From contig JAIVGO010000016.1 in NCBI GenBank assembly GCA_020201525.1, positions 1 to 38,938 of the forward strand: a stretch of 38,938 nt of DNA, written 5' to 3'. The stretch's first letter is position 1. Every line of letters begins with the position of its first letter. A program made the translations under genes and the position numbers. The stretch comes from Actinomycetota bacterium. Its GTDB lineage: Bacteria; Actinomycetota; AC-67. Positions 28,063 to 37,488 of the stretch are shown in pieces. The notes beneath the pieces are model-generated. The model was not told where the DNA came from. It saw only the letters and a list, made by a program, of their open reading frames with translations, and made no database searches.

Positions 28063-29490
28063 CTATCGTACGTTTTGCTCCGGCATTCTCCCTACGGACG
28101 TTCTGTCGGGACTTGCAGGCCGCAGACTCGACAGGATGTCCATTGGGGCCTCTACGGGTACCCGCGCCTCGCGGCCGGAGCCGAGTTGCCCACCCGGAAG
28201 GACGGCTCGCGTCCGCAATCCCAGCTCAAGCAGGAGCACGTCGTTCCTGCTTCGAAGGCTGCGCGCCGTGAGCTCTTCAATGCGCTCGAGGCGCGCGGTC
28301 AGAGTGTGCCGGTGCACGAACAGGCGTTTCGCGGTGGCGATGAGGTTGCCGCGCTCCTCGAAGAGGGCGGTCAACGTCGCGAGAAGCTGTGTTCCCTGAT
28401 CGGCATCGTTTCTAGCGAGCGGCTCGATCATGGCGCGATAGAGGTCAGCCGACAAAGAAGTGTCGTGCATGAGCAACAGCGCCGGCAACAAATCGGTGAA
28501 CGACGCGATCCGTGGAGAGGATGTCATCGCGCGCGCCGCGTCGAGGGCCCGCATCGCTTGACGGTAGCTCACAGCGATGCCCGCTATCCCGCTTTCGATG
28601 CGACCCAGTGCGCCTTGCGCGTCTACGCCACCGGGAAGCGCGGCGTGGGCGAGTCCCGATTCGATCGCTGCGACCAGGCTCGCCTCCGTGGTGGGACCTG
28701 TGACGACGAAAAGGGCGATGACAACGAGCCCACGAGCGTCGATGATGGAGCGGGTGTGCTCGGCGTTGATGGTTCTGAGCGCGTCGATCACTGCCGCCGC
28801 ATGTGAGACACGAGACGAATCGCCGCGGGGAGATGTCGTGATGACTGCAACGGCATGCATGGAGCCGAGGCGGTACCCGATTCGCTCCGCACGTTCACGC
28901 AGCGGTTCACCGCCGGCGATCGGTCCCGACAGAAGCTCGTTGAAGACGTCACGGCGCACGCGTTCCTCCGTCGCGGCCGTTTCGCGCTCGGCTTCGAGGA
29001 ATGCCTGGGTGACCGCGCCGGAGATCTGCGCGGTGATGCCGAGGATCGCGACGCTGACCGACGCGACGATCTCGGTTGTCGTGGCAGAATCTTCATTCGA
29101 AGCGTTTAGGGCGTCGATGATGTATTGCCATGCGACCCGAGTGCCGATTTGGTACGCGCGCAGCAGCGCGTGCAACGGAAAGCCTTGCGCCGCTCGAAGG
29201 CGGCCGAGCTCGCGCAGAACCGCGAGCGCTTGATCGTCGAGCGGAGCGCCGTCGGCGACGGCATGCAGGATCACTTGAACGTTCATGCGGGTGATGTTCC
29301 GGACCTCCGCGAGAGCCGAAGGGTTGTCGAGGGAGGCGTAGGCCTCGATCTCCTTGAGGTAACCGGCGAGCATCGCGTCGGTCAGCTCTTCGATGCGAGC
29401 CTCGACCACGGAAGCGATCCGGGCACGCGCGGTCGCGATGCCGTCGCCGGTTGCAAGACCGGCAGTCTCCAACTCTGCGTTGGTCGGCAC
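28063..29490 (-). CDS. PucR/CdaR-type transcriptional regulator
   Basis: A 475-aa regulator. The N-terminal half is helical and of the RsbRD/PucR-N kind (EALTDAMLAGYL-like region, LGRLRAAQGFPLHALLRAYQIG). A central degenerate GGDEF-like part (about 200-330) follows. The C-terminal HTH_30 domain is clear (TLTALFEERGNLIATAKRLFVHRHTLTARLERIEELT). About 45 residues after the usual end (from AVLPGGQLG) are not conserved and may be a recent extension. PucR proteins typically sense small molecules and activate adjacent catabolic or surface genes. GTG 29490 lies behind GAGGAGA. It stands 121 bp upstream of the six-gene secreted operon on the same strand, and 108 bp after the secreted hydrolase gene, so control of either is plausible but inferred. 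Confidence 0.9.
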   Translation of the reverse strand: MPTNAELETAGLATGDGIATARARIASVVEARIEELTDAMLAGYLKEIEAYASLDNPSALAEVRNITRMNVQVILHAVADGAPLDDQALAVLRELGRLRAAQGFPLHALLRAYQIGTRVAWQYIIDALNASNEDSATTTEIVASVSVAILGITAQISGAVTQAFLEAERETAATEERVRRDVFNELLSGPIAGGEPLRERAERIGYRLGSMHAVAVITTSPRGDSSRVSHAAAVIDALRTINAEHTRSIIDARGLVVIALFVVTGPTTEASLVAAIESGLAHAALPGGVDAQGALGRIESGIAGIAVSYRQAMRALDAARAMTSSPRIASFTDLLPALLLMHDTSLSADLYRAMIEPLARNDADQGTQLLATLTALFEERGNLIATAKRLFVHRHTLTARLERIEELTARSLRSRNDVLLLELGLRTRAVLPGGQLGSGREARVPVEAPMDILSSLRPASPDRTSVGRMPEQNVR

Positions 29491-29558
29491 TCCGGTCTCC
29501 TCACCCAGGTCGGTCCAACCAGACCAGGCTAGAGGGATTCGCCGGAAGGGGCCGTTTC

Positions 29559-29574
29559 TCCTCTATCGAGAGGA
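29559..29574. promoter_or_regulatory. Perfect 6-bp inverted repeat upstream of the PucR-type gene
   Basis: TCCTCT-ATCG-AGAGGA lies in the 108-bp gap between the secreted hydrolase stop and the PucR-type GTG. No T run follows on the minus strand, so it is a poor terminator; an operator for the regulator itself is an alternative. Only the symmetry is observed. Confidence 0.35.
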
Positions 29575-29598
29575 TTTTCCTGGGTAAATGCGGAAGTC

Positions 29599-31968
29599 TC
29601 AGCCAATGAAGATCGACGAGGTCCCAGGAGCAAGCGACAGTGACAAGACCCCTCCGGAAAGGGCCGGCGAAGCGGCGACGCCGTTGACCATCACCGCCGG
29701 AACTGACGGCCACGCTCCGGCCAGCTTGAGCGTAACGGCGTGGTCGAAGGTCACCGTGCCTGCCATCGTGCTCGCCGTGTCGAGACCCATGCGGCCGGTG
29801 TCGAGCTGCACGGACACGGCGCCGGCGAGGGTCACGACGAAACCGTTCGAAAGTGCCGGTGCGGCAAGGGGATTCGCCGTCCACGCCAGACCGCTCATCG
29901 CGTAGGGGCCGCTTTGGCCGGGCGCGGCCGGACCGCCTGCTTCCGGCACGGCGAGCGCCGACGGATCTGCTTTCGCGAGGGTGCGTCCGTCGAACGACGC
30001 CCGGCCGTTCGCCATGTCGGCCGGCACCAGGCCGCTCATCCAATACGCGTGGTCGAAGTCGAAGTTCAATCCCGTCGTCGGTGTGAGGTATTGCGAAGGG
30101 CCCTTCTCGACCGATTGCTCGAACGGCATGTCGCGTATGTAGCTGACGCGAGCCGGATTCGGATCCCGCGCAAACTGCCGGAAGTACCGGGTGCCCTCCA
30201 TCCACTCGTCGACGACCGGTGGTGTGTAATGCTCGTAGGTCGGGAACAGATAGAGCCGGTAGCGATATCGCAACTCCGCAAGCCGTTCGGCTTGCATGAT
30301 CGAGCCGCCGACGGGAACGAGCTCGTCTGCTCCTCCGGCGTAGATGGCGATCGGCACGTTCCGAAGATTCTCGAGCAGCTTTCGCGTGTGCTGCACGCGT
30401 GGGTTGCTGTCGTTCGCCCATTCATAGCAAAAGCTGTATTCGTCGTAGCGGTAGCCGTCGCAGCCGGAGAAGTCGACTCCGGTCCACGCTCCTTGCGTAA
30501 CGGGTGGTGACACCGGAAACGACGCAGCGAACCGGTCGGGGTACAAGATCGGAAGAAGGTACGACGCCCAACCACCCATCGAGTGCCCAGATATGTACAC
30601 GCGATCGACGTCGACGTTGAACGTAGACGTTACGTCGTTCCACACTTCCCCGAAATCGGCCATCCCCTTACCGAGGTACCACGTCGACGTTCCGCGTCCA
30701 CGAGGCGAGACCACGATCCCGCCGAGCCCATCACCCATGTCGCGCATGAAACGCGGAATCGTCGTTGCCGCCGAGTGCGCTTTTCCGCCGCGCCAGTGGA
30801 ACCAGAACGTCAACGGAACAGCGGGAACGTTTGCGCCGTATCCCGCCGGCAGGTACACACCATACGGCTGAAAGATTCCCTCACTGCCGCCTTCCGCAGA
30901 GATCGTTGCCGCCGACGTGAAGATCCGTTCGAAGTAGCCGGGGCCGGGAACGAACGTGTCGCTGGCGGCGGTGATCAGCTTCGCCACGTCGACGCTCGTG
31001 AAGAACGGATCAATCGTCTTCGCGTACAGTGAAAGTGCTTGCTGCTCGTCGAACCACGTGCGGACTGGTTCGGCGAAGCGAAAGGCGACGTTGGCAATGT
31101 TGGCATTCAGTCCAGACAGGGTCCTGAAAGCTTTCGTCCCCCCGTCGTAATTTCCAGCGGCCACCGCGATCGATAGCGTTCCGTCTGCGCGTTCGACGAG
31201 CGCGCGAGGAATCGCCGCTTCGACGATGTTCGTGTAACCGTCTGCGTTGACGGCGACTGCGACGGGAGTTTCGGCGGTTGTCGCCAGGTCGATTGCCCGG
31301 CCGCCGCCCTGCGCCATGAGCACGGCGACGTCACCTTTCGTCGTGCCGATTCCGGAATTGAACGGGACCGAGCGCGACACCGATCCGGCGGTCGTGTCGG
31401 CAAGCAGCAGCACGGCTGTGTCGGTGGCCGCGGTCATTGCGGACGTTCGCGCAAGCACGTAAACCGTGTCGTCGTCGGCGGCCACCCGGACTTCGACGAA
31501 GTCGGCTTTCGACTGCAGGCCGGCATCGCCGTATTGCTCGTCGACTGGATACGGGTTAGGCGCCCCGAATTCGCCGGGTGCGTCGGCTTGCAGCAGAGGC
31601 TCGACGCGATACGTCTGCGGGACGGCATCCATGACGGGTCCCACCGTGGCCACGCGGTCCGCGTCGGCACCATCGTCGGCGCCGTACGAATCGAAGAGAT
31701 GGTCTGCGTAGATGAACTCGCCGTTCGAATAGGCGGACGTGCCGGCGAAGCCCGTGCTCGCTCCCGTCCAGTCGGTGATCGCGCCGTCGACGACGTGCGC
31801 GTGGGCGGTTCCCGCCGGCGCCGGCTCCGTGTGCCAGGTGCCCGGCGAGGTCGCCGAGTGCAACACCGGCAGGAGCTCGAGGACGTCCGTCGGGGACGCC
31901 GGTGCGCGAGCAGGCGCGCCGCCCAACAGGCCGGCGGCCACCACGAACCAGATCCAAGTCTTTCGCAT
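29599..31968 (-). CDS. Secreted alpha/beta hydrolase with N-terminal CBM9/DOMON-like module
   Basis: About 789 aa. The start is taken at ATG 31968 (AAAGGTG just upstream), which places a signal peptide at the N-terminus (WIWFVVAAGLLGGAPARA); the frame is open to 32052 but would bury it. Residues 55-300 (VDGAITDWTG, GEFIYADHLFDSYGADDGAD, TVYVLARTSAMT) look like a CBM9/DOMON-type beta-sandwich, often sugar- or haem-binding. The catalytic domain (about 360-640) has the nucleophile Ser463 in YISGHSMGGWASY and resembles secreted esterase, PHB-depolymerase or prolyl-oligopeptidase enzymes, with AGGADELVPVGGS as the acid region and TYEHYTPP as the likely His region. A beta-rich tail follows. It probably attacks an extracellular ester or peptide; the substrate is not identifiable. 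Confidence 0.85.
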   Translation of the reverse strand: MRKTWIWFVVAAGLLGGAPARAPASPTDVLELLPVLHSATSPGTWHTEPAPAGTAHAHVVDGAITDWTGASTGFAGTSAYSNGEFIYADHLFDSYGADDGADADRVATVGPVMDAVPQTYRVEPLLQADAPGEFGAPNPYPVDEQYGDAGLQSKADFVEVRVAADDDTVYVLARTSAMTAATDTAVLLLADTTAGSVSRSVPFNSGIGTTKGDVAVLMAQGGGRAIDLATTAETPVAVAVNADGYTNIVEAAIPRALVERADGTLSIAVAAGNYDGGTKAFRTLSGLNANIANVAFRFAEPVRTWFDEQQALSLYAKTIDPFFTSVDVAKLITAASDTFVPGPGYFERIFTSAATISAEGGSEGIFQPYGVYLPAGYGANVPAVPLTFWFHWRGGKAHSAATTIPRFMRDMGDGLGGIVVSPRGRGTSTWYLGKGMADFGEVWNDVTSTFNVDVDRVYISGHSMGGWASYLLPILYPDRFAASFPVSPPVTQGAWTGVDFSGCDGYRYDEYSFCYEWANDSNPRVQHTRKLLENLRNVPIAIYAGGADELVPVGGSIMQAERLAELRYRYRLYLFPTYEHYTPPVVDEWMEGTRYFRQFARDPNPARVSYIRDMPFEQSVEKGPSQYLTPTTGLNFDFDHAYWMSGLVPADMANGRASFDGRTLAKADPSALAVPEAGGPAAPGQSGPYAMSGLAWTANPLAAPALSNGFVVTLAGAVSVQLDTGRMGLDTASTMAGTVTFDHAVTLKLAGAWPSVPAVMVNGVAASPALSGGVLSLSLAPGTSSIFIG

Positions 31969-32052
31969 TTTCACCTTTGCGCGCTTGCGTCGAGTGCCCG
32001 TGAAGTCATGAACGTCTTCGCTGGGCGCGCGCCAGAGTCCTTCCTTCATCAT

Positions 32053-32494
32053 GTATCCACACTGTCCCTTTCATCGGGCCTGGATTGTTCACGATGTCCG
32101 GTGGGGATCCGGAAAAAGGAGTTTCCGGTGCCGTCACGCTGACGGGAGCCCGTCCTTCCCGTCCTCGTTTTCCGGCTGGTCCGGGGGCGGATGCACCGGC
32201 ATAGAAACGTGCGCCGTAACGATGAACTGGAGCACGCCCTCACGGCCGTTTTCTCGTAGGTAGAGACGCGCACCGCTCGCGGAGCAGACGTGCCGGCCTC
32301 AATCCGCCTCTAGCTTGGCAGAGTCGTTCCTTCACGGCCGGCGTTATTACCTCACGTGATGCGAACTCCGGCCATCGGAAGAATTACCTATGCCCGGGCG
32401 GACGGAGGTTCAACATTCCTGCGGATGTATGCGACGCCCCCCGCGCCTACTGTTCGGCATACAGCGCGCGCACACTTCGACAGGAGGAGCAGAC
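32053..32494. other. Intergenic region before the SnoaL-like gene
   Basis: A 442-bp gap between the divergent hydrolase and SnoaL-like genes. On the minus strand, a frame without any start codon at its beginning runs from about 32299 to a TGA at 32134-32136. It encodes LYLRENGREGVLQFIVTAHV and then a Pro/Asp-rich end, so it could be a 3' remnant of a lost gene, but the signal is short. The right end carries the ribosome site of the next gene. No promoter or RNA fold was recognised with confidence. Confidence 0.4.
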
Positions 32495-32887
32495 ATGAGT
32501 GAGCATCCGAACGTGACCGTCATCAACTCGATGACGCGGGCTGCAATTGAAGGCGACGTGAATACGCTCGCCGGGTATTTCACCGAGGACTTGGTCTTTC
32601 ACGTCCGTGGGACGCTCCCGGGCGTGGGCGACCACCGGGGTGTTTCCGGGTTTCTCGGCGTGATCGGCAACATCATGGAACTGACCGAGGGCGACGTGAA
32701 GCTCGACCAGCTCTTCGCCATCGGCGAGGGAAACTGGGCTGCAGAGTGGGAGCGCGCAACCCTCGGCCGGAAGGGAAAGACGCTCGAGCAGTACAACTCC
32801 TTTGTGTATCGATTCGAAGACGCCAGGATCGCTGAGATGTGGATGATCGGCGCGGGTACCCCGGGCAGCGAGTCGTTCTTCGACTGA
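32495..32887 (+). CDS. SnoaL/NTF2-like protein
   Basis: A 130-aa protein with the NTF2-like cone fold typical of SnoaL-like and ketosteroid-isomerase-like proteins: an N-terminal helix pair (VINSMTRAAIEGDVNTLAGYFTEDLVFHV), then alternating strands (GVSGFLGVIGNIMEL, NWAAEWERATLGRKG, YNSFVYRFEDARIAEMWMIG). Such proteins act as small isomerases, cyclases or binding proteins. The Asp and His in EDLVFHV sit where catalytic residues often occur, but the substrate is unknown. ATG 32495 follows GGAGGAG. It lies 68 bp before a LuxR-family regulator on the same strand, so the pair may be co-transcribed. Confidence 0.88.
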   Translation: MSEHPNVTVINSMTRAAIEGDVNTLAGYFTEDLVFHVRGTLPGVGDHRGVSGFLGVIGNIMELTEGDVKLDQLFAIGEGNWAAEWERATLGRKGKTLEQYNSFVYRFEDARIAEMWMIGAGTPGSESFFD

Positions 32888-32955
32888 GCACGCGAGCGGT
32901 GCGAGCCGGCGCCGCCCGCCCCACACGGAACGCCGTCTATGCAAGACTGGCCTGC

Positions 32956-34345
32956 ATGCCGGCGAGTGTTGTTGAGGGGCGGGCGGCGTTCGAGCGCCGG
33001 GACTGGCAAGACGCTTACGCCGAGCTCTCCGCCGCGGATACGGCCATGCTGGAGCTCGACGATCTCGAACGGCTGGCGACGGCCGCCTACTTGGTTGGGC
33101 GATCGTCGGAGAGCGCCGATTGCTGGGAGCGCGCTCATCACCAATGGATCGGGCACGGCGACAACGCCCGCGCGGCCAGGTGCGCATTCTGGCTTCGGCC
33201 AAGGTCGCTGTCTCGTATTCATGGGGCAATTCGCTGAGGGCATCTCGTTCCTCGACGAAGCGATGGTGTCCGTCGGTGCTCGAGAGGTTTCGCCCATCGC
33301 CGTCGGCGATGCGTATTGCACGGTCATTGACGGGTGTCAGGAACTATTCGACATCGCCAGAGTTCGGGAGTGGACGACGGCTCTCAGCTCCTGGTGCGAC
33401 GCTCAGCCGCAACTCGTGCTGTATCACGGCCGCTGTTTGGTGCACCGGGCCGAGATACTCGCGATGCACGGCGAATGGCCGTCGGCACTCGTTGAGCTCG
33501 ATCGCGCGCTCGAACGTATAGCCAATCCAATCGATGCAGGAGCGCTTGGGGCCGCCTTTTACTTGCGCGCCGAGCTCTTTCGCTTGCGCGGCGAGCACGA
33601 CGAAGCAGCGGACCAATACCGCCAAGCGAATGAACGCGGTCGTGAGCCGCAGCCGGGCCTCGCGCTGATGCGGCTGGCGCAGGGACGGACCGACGCCGCG
33701 GTCGCATCCATACGCCGCGTGCTGGACGAGGCGCAGGACCCAATTTCGCGGTCGCGGGTGCTCGGAGCCTACGTCGAAATCGTCTTGGCAACCGGCGACA
33801 CACCGGGTGCTCTAAAAGCGGCGGAGGAGCTCGAGGGATTCGCAGCGGAGCTCGGCATGCCCATGCTCAGCGCTATGGCGGCGACGGCTACCGGTCGCGT
33901 GCAATTGACCGCCGGTGAGCCGAGGGACGCGCTTTCTACGTTGCGGCGAGCATGGCGAGGGTGGCATAGCCTCGATATACCATTCGAAGCAGCACGCGTC
34001 CGCCTCCTCATTGCGCAAGCGTGTCGGGCGCTTGGCGACGGCGAGTCTGCCGACATGGAGCTCGATGCGGCTCGCACCGTCTTTGATCAGCTCGGTGCCG
34101 TCCCCGACCGCGGCCTGTTGGAATCGCCCACAGAGCCGGCTGATGCGACGGGACTCAGCACGCGCGAGCTAGAGGTGCTTCGTCTTCTCGCCACCGGAGC
34201 GACGAACCGATCCATCGCCGGGGACTTGATGATCAGCGAGAAGACGGTCGCCAGCCACCTGAGTCACATCTTTACCAAGCTACAGTTGGAGTCCCGGGCA
34301 GCGGCGACGGCGTATGCGTACGAACATGGTCTGATGAAACGGTGA
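32956..34345 (+). pseudogene. LuxR-family TPR regulator with out-of-frame internal deletion
   Basis: The first 80 codons (VVEGRAAFERRDWQDAYAEL, ATAAYLVGRSSESADCWERA, ARAARCAFWL) belong to the TPR-containing LuxR regulators common in actinobacteria. At about 33187-33200 the text jumps, in a new frame, to GFGQGRCLVFMGQFAEGISFLDEAM and runs normally to the LuxR helix-turn-helix (LSTRELEVLRLLATGATNRSIAGDLMISEKTVASHLSHIFTKL). Compared with the family as I know it, the stretch between FWL and GQGR (roughly 70-90 residues, about two TPRs) is missing, and its loss shifted the frame. This is larger than a homopolymer error. The DNA-binding half stays intact and could be made from an internal start. 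The ATG at 32956 has no strong ribosome site. Confidence 0.78.
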
Positions 34346-34402
34346 GGGCCCCGTCATGCGACCGAGACCGCTCGGTGCAGAAATTGGCATCAGGGGAGCG
34401 CG

Positions 34403-37291
34403 CTATTCCGTAGCGACCTCACCGAACAGGTCGAAGTTTGGCAGCGTAATTCCCGCTTGTTCGAGCATGCGCCAGAGATGTTGGAGAAGCGCGGTGTCGG
34501 GCTGCGGAACGACGCCGCGCACGTATGGAACGATTTCTTCCCGCGCACCGACGAGCGCACCTTCGTATTGGATGAGTGGCTTGAAGCGCCATCCTTCGTA
34601 GAGCGCCTTTTGATCGAAGACGTGGGGGTTTCCGTCATTGACGGCCGCCTCCTTATCGTCACCGGCTTGGCTTGCCACGAGCGTCGCCAAATCGATCATG
34701 CCGCTTTGCCCGGGCGGTACGACGTTGTACGTCCGGAAGGCGGAGCCAACGCCGAAATCGTGGAGCTGGTTGAAGCTGCCGCGATTCATGCGCTCGACCG
34801 TGACGTTCGGCGCCGCGCCTTGTGCCGACATCGTGCTGACGATCACCGGTTCGCGCCAGGCTGATTGGTCCGACAACCCGAAACGCGATGTCAACGCCGA
34901 AACGGTTTGCGCCAGCGTGGACACCAATAACTCCGCGCACGACACTGGCGCACAGTAATCGCGCGAGGGCGCGAACGTCGTGGCCGGCTCTGCACCGTCA
35001 AGCTCCGGCGCATGCGTGAGGATGTGATACAGCACGCTGTCGGGCGTTTGATAGCTGCCGTGGTCGTCCTCGTTGCTGCCGTCGATGAACGGCGGGAAGT
35101 CCATGTTGCGGTTGTAGGGATTGACATCGTCGAGAAGCGTTTCCTGAAGTCGCTGCCGCCAGGCGCGATAAATCGCGATCCCCGGCGCGCGGTAGCTTTC
35201 GTCCGAACCGTTGCGGAGGAGCGGCGCACCGCCGTCGCTCCACTGTTTCATGTTCAGGAATGCCCGGTATTCGGGCGAGTCAGGCGCCGTTCCTTCGACC
35301 TCGAGAGCCTTCGCCAGGAACGGCAGGACCGTCGAGACATGCACATCGCTCGTCGCAGCCTTGCGAATTATTCCGTTGATCGACGTTACGCATCCAAGGG
35401 GGTCGGTACCTACTTCGTAGTCGTCGTTCGCAAAGCACGCCGCAGACGTCGTCGGATCCGTGTCGCTTTCGTTGAGCGTGACCTTCGTTCCCGCCGCGAT
35501 CAGCCGGTCGACTTCGCGAGAGATTCCTTCCATCCGGTGGCGAGGTCCCCACATCTCACGGAGCTCTCCGATGCCGGCCCACCCCTTGATCGGTTTGTTA
35601 TTCCAGTTGGCGAAGTAGCCTTGCGTAGGGTTCACGATCGTCGCGGCCTTCTTGCCGTCCGTCGTCAGTATGGCGGAGTTGGCGATGTAGTTTTTGCCGT
35701 CGAGTCCGGTGCGCCATTCGTAGCCCACACCCGGAAGCGGCAGTCGCGGATCGGTGTTGTTCGGACGCAGTGGTGTCAGCCCGCGATGGAAGTACGCAAT
35801 GTCCCCACTCGTCGAGGCATAGTTGAAGTTGAACGTAAACGGAAAACCGTCGAGAGCCTCCTCGACGCTGTCCGGACCGGTCAGCTTTGTCTTGCGGCCG
35901 AGGCTCAGCCACGTCACGGCTCCCTTCAAGTCCTGCAGCCAATGCGCCTTCCGGTGGCTGAACGCCACGAGGTTTTCCCGATCGATGAAGAACACGGGAC
36001 CGTGAATCGTGCGGCAGAGGTCTTGTACGACCGGCCGGACCGGCGGTTTCGATCGAGCGGGATCTTCGGTCGAGATACCCGGTGAGTCGGGCGGGCTGGT
36101 CGGGTTCATTCGCACGAGGAACGTCTCAGTGCGGCAATCCATGTCGCGCCAGTTTCCCGGCGTGCCGTACTGGCGCAGGTTGTCGGGGTTCAAGCGCTCG
36201 ACATACGTGTCGATCTGGTCGTCGATTCCCGACGTGACCGTGTATGACAGCGTCGACGTACGGCCCATGATGTTTCCCGGGCCGAGCGGCACGTTGACGC
36301 CTGCGGAGTCATAGTTCGGTGTGTGCAACCCCGATTCCCAAAAGAAGCTCGGCGTCGAATAGCCGACTTGCGGGCCGCCGCCGAGCATCGGGTGTCCCGT
36401 GGACGTGTGGCTGCCCGACACGACGAGCGCATTGGAATGGCCGGGCGCGAACAGACCCCCGATTCCCAGCCGGTTGCCGACGGTGTCGATCGCAGCCTCT
36501 TCGGCGTGCTGCGCATCGGCCGCTTTGCAGATCGCGGACTTGATGCTGGGATCGTGCAGCAGTGCCATCTGCCCGGCGTTGAAACGACTAATTGAGTTCG
36601 GCCACACCGCTTCCCCTTCGGTGATCGTTGCCGGAGCGTCGGGATCGTCGATCCAATACAAGTCATCGAAGATGCCTTCGGCCTGCGGTTCGCCGTGCCG
36701 CGCGGTGAGTCCCGACAACAAACACGCGTTCTCAACCTCGTGGCCGCCTTCTGCGCCGAAGATGCTCAAGCCCACCGCGGCGAAGGCGATCGAGTCGGTT
36801 ACCGACCACGGCTCCGGCAGCGTCCCGAGGGCGAGGTACTCCGACGGGAGTTTCCGAATCGGGTCGGCAAGATCCTGGGTGATGCGCAGGTTCACGCCGT
36901 CGACGAACGCGCGGAACTGGGCCGCGGAAGCGGGATCGGTGCTTTCCAGCTCAGCAAACATGTCGGCGCGTTCGGGCTCGGTATACAGCTCGCGACGGAT
37001 GGCAATGTCGAATTCCGCGGCCGTTGCGCCGAGCGCCGAGCCGTCGCCGATCAGCTCCGCCAAGCGGCCCTTCCCCGCGCGCCGCAAGATCTCCATTTGA
37101 AAGAGGCGGTCTTCGGCCATGGTGTAGCCGGAGGCGAAGGCGCCTTTGAGGTCGTCATTGGAAAAGATGTGGGGCACGCCGTAGGAATCGCGAAGAATCC
37201 TCACCGATTCAGGAACGGCTTGCGCTACAGCCGAAAGGGCGGCCGAGACGACTGCGAGGCAGGCAACGAGAACGAGCGCTTTTTTTGTCAT
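34403..37291 (-). CDS. Secreted penicillin-acylase-family Ntn hydrolase
   Basis: A 962-aa member of the penicillin amidase (S45) family. ATG 37291 (GAAAGG upstream) starts a signal peptide (ALVLVACLAVVSAALSAVAQA|V). The alpha-chain begins with the usual VRILRDSYGVPHIFSNDD and GYTMAEDRLFQMEILRRAGKGRLAEL. The self-processing site is Ser286 in APGHSNALVVSGSHT, where the Ser becomes the N-terminal nucleophile; GHPMLGGGPQVGY and PSFFWESGLH follow. Members cleave amide bonds of acyl-homoserine lactones, beta-lactams or other N-acyl compounds, so acylated signal turnover or nutrient use are options. It is larger than the typical 750-850 aa, with the extra length in the beta-chain. It is exported and probably acts outside the cytoplasm. 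Confidence 0.92.
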   Translation of the reverse strand: MTKKALVLVACLAVVSAALSAVAQAVPESVRILRDSYGVPHIFSNDDLKGAFASGYTMAEDRLFQMEILRRAGKGRLAELIGDGSALGATAAEFDIAIRRELYTEPERADMFAELESTDPASAAQFRAFVDGVNLRITQDLADPIRKLPSEYLALGTLPEPWSVTDSIAFAAVGLSIFGAEGGHEVENACLLSGLTARHGEPQAEGIFDDLYWIDDPDAPATITEGEAVWPNSISRFNAGQMALLHDPSIKSAICKAADAQHAEEAAIDTVGNRLGIGGLFAPGHSNALVVSGSHTSTGHPMLGGGPQVGYSTPSFFWESGLHTPNYDSAGVNVPLGPGNIMGRTSTLSYTVTSGIDDQIDTYVERLNPDNLRQYGTPGNWRDMDCRTETFLVRMNPTSPPDSPGISTEDPARSKPPVRPVVQDLCRTIHGPVFFIDRENLVAFSHRKAHWLQDLKGAVTWLSLGRKTKLTGPDSVEEALDGFPFTFNFNYASTSGDIAYFHRGLTPLRPNNTDPRLPLPGVGYEWRTGLDGKNYIANSAILTTDGKKAATIVNPTQGYFANWNNKPIKGWAGIGELREMWGPRHRMEGISREVDRLIAAGTKVTLNESDTDPTTSAACFANDDYEVGTDPLGCVTSINGIIRKAATSDVHVSTVLPFLAKALEVEGTAPDSPEYRAFLNMKQWSDGGAPLLRNGSDESYRAPGIAIYRAWRQRLQETLLDDVNPYNRNMDFPPFIDGSNEDDHGSYQTPDSVLYHILTHAPELDGAEPATTFAPSRDYCAPVSCAELLVSTLAQTVSALTSRFGLSDQSAWREPVIVSTMSAQGAAPNVTVERMNRGSFNQLHDFGVGSAFRTYNVVPPGQSGMIDLATLVASQAGDDKEAAVNDGNPHVFDQKALYEGWRFKPLIQYEGALVGAREEIVPYVRGVVPQPDTALLQHLWRMLEQAGITLPNFDLFGEVATE

Positions 37292-37488
37292 GGCTAGCCT
37301 TTCGGGGCCAAGCCGCCGGATTCCTGCCCATCCATGCCCCAAGAGATTTCACGCTAACGCCGGTCCGATCGCGGAGAATGCCACCGCGAACGCACGTTCT
37401 GCGCGAAGATCTTGCGCTCTCTCGTACTCGGAAAAGGAGCCCGGCGGTCGAATGTCGAAGGCTCTCCTACTCGGACTCGGGAGGAAGA

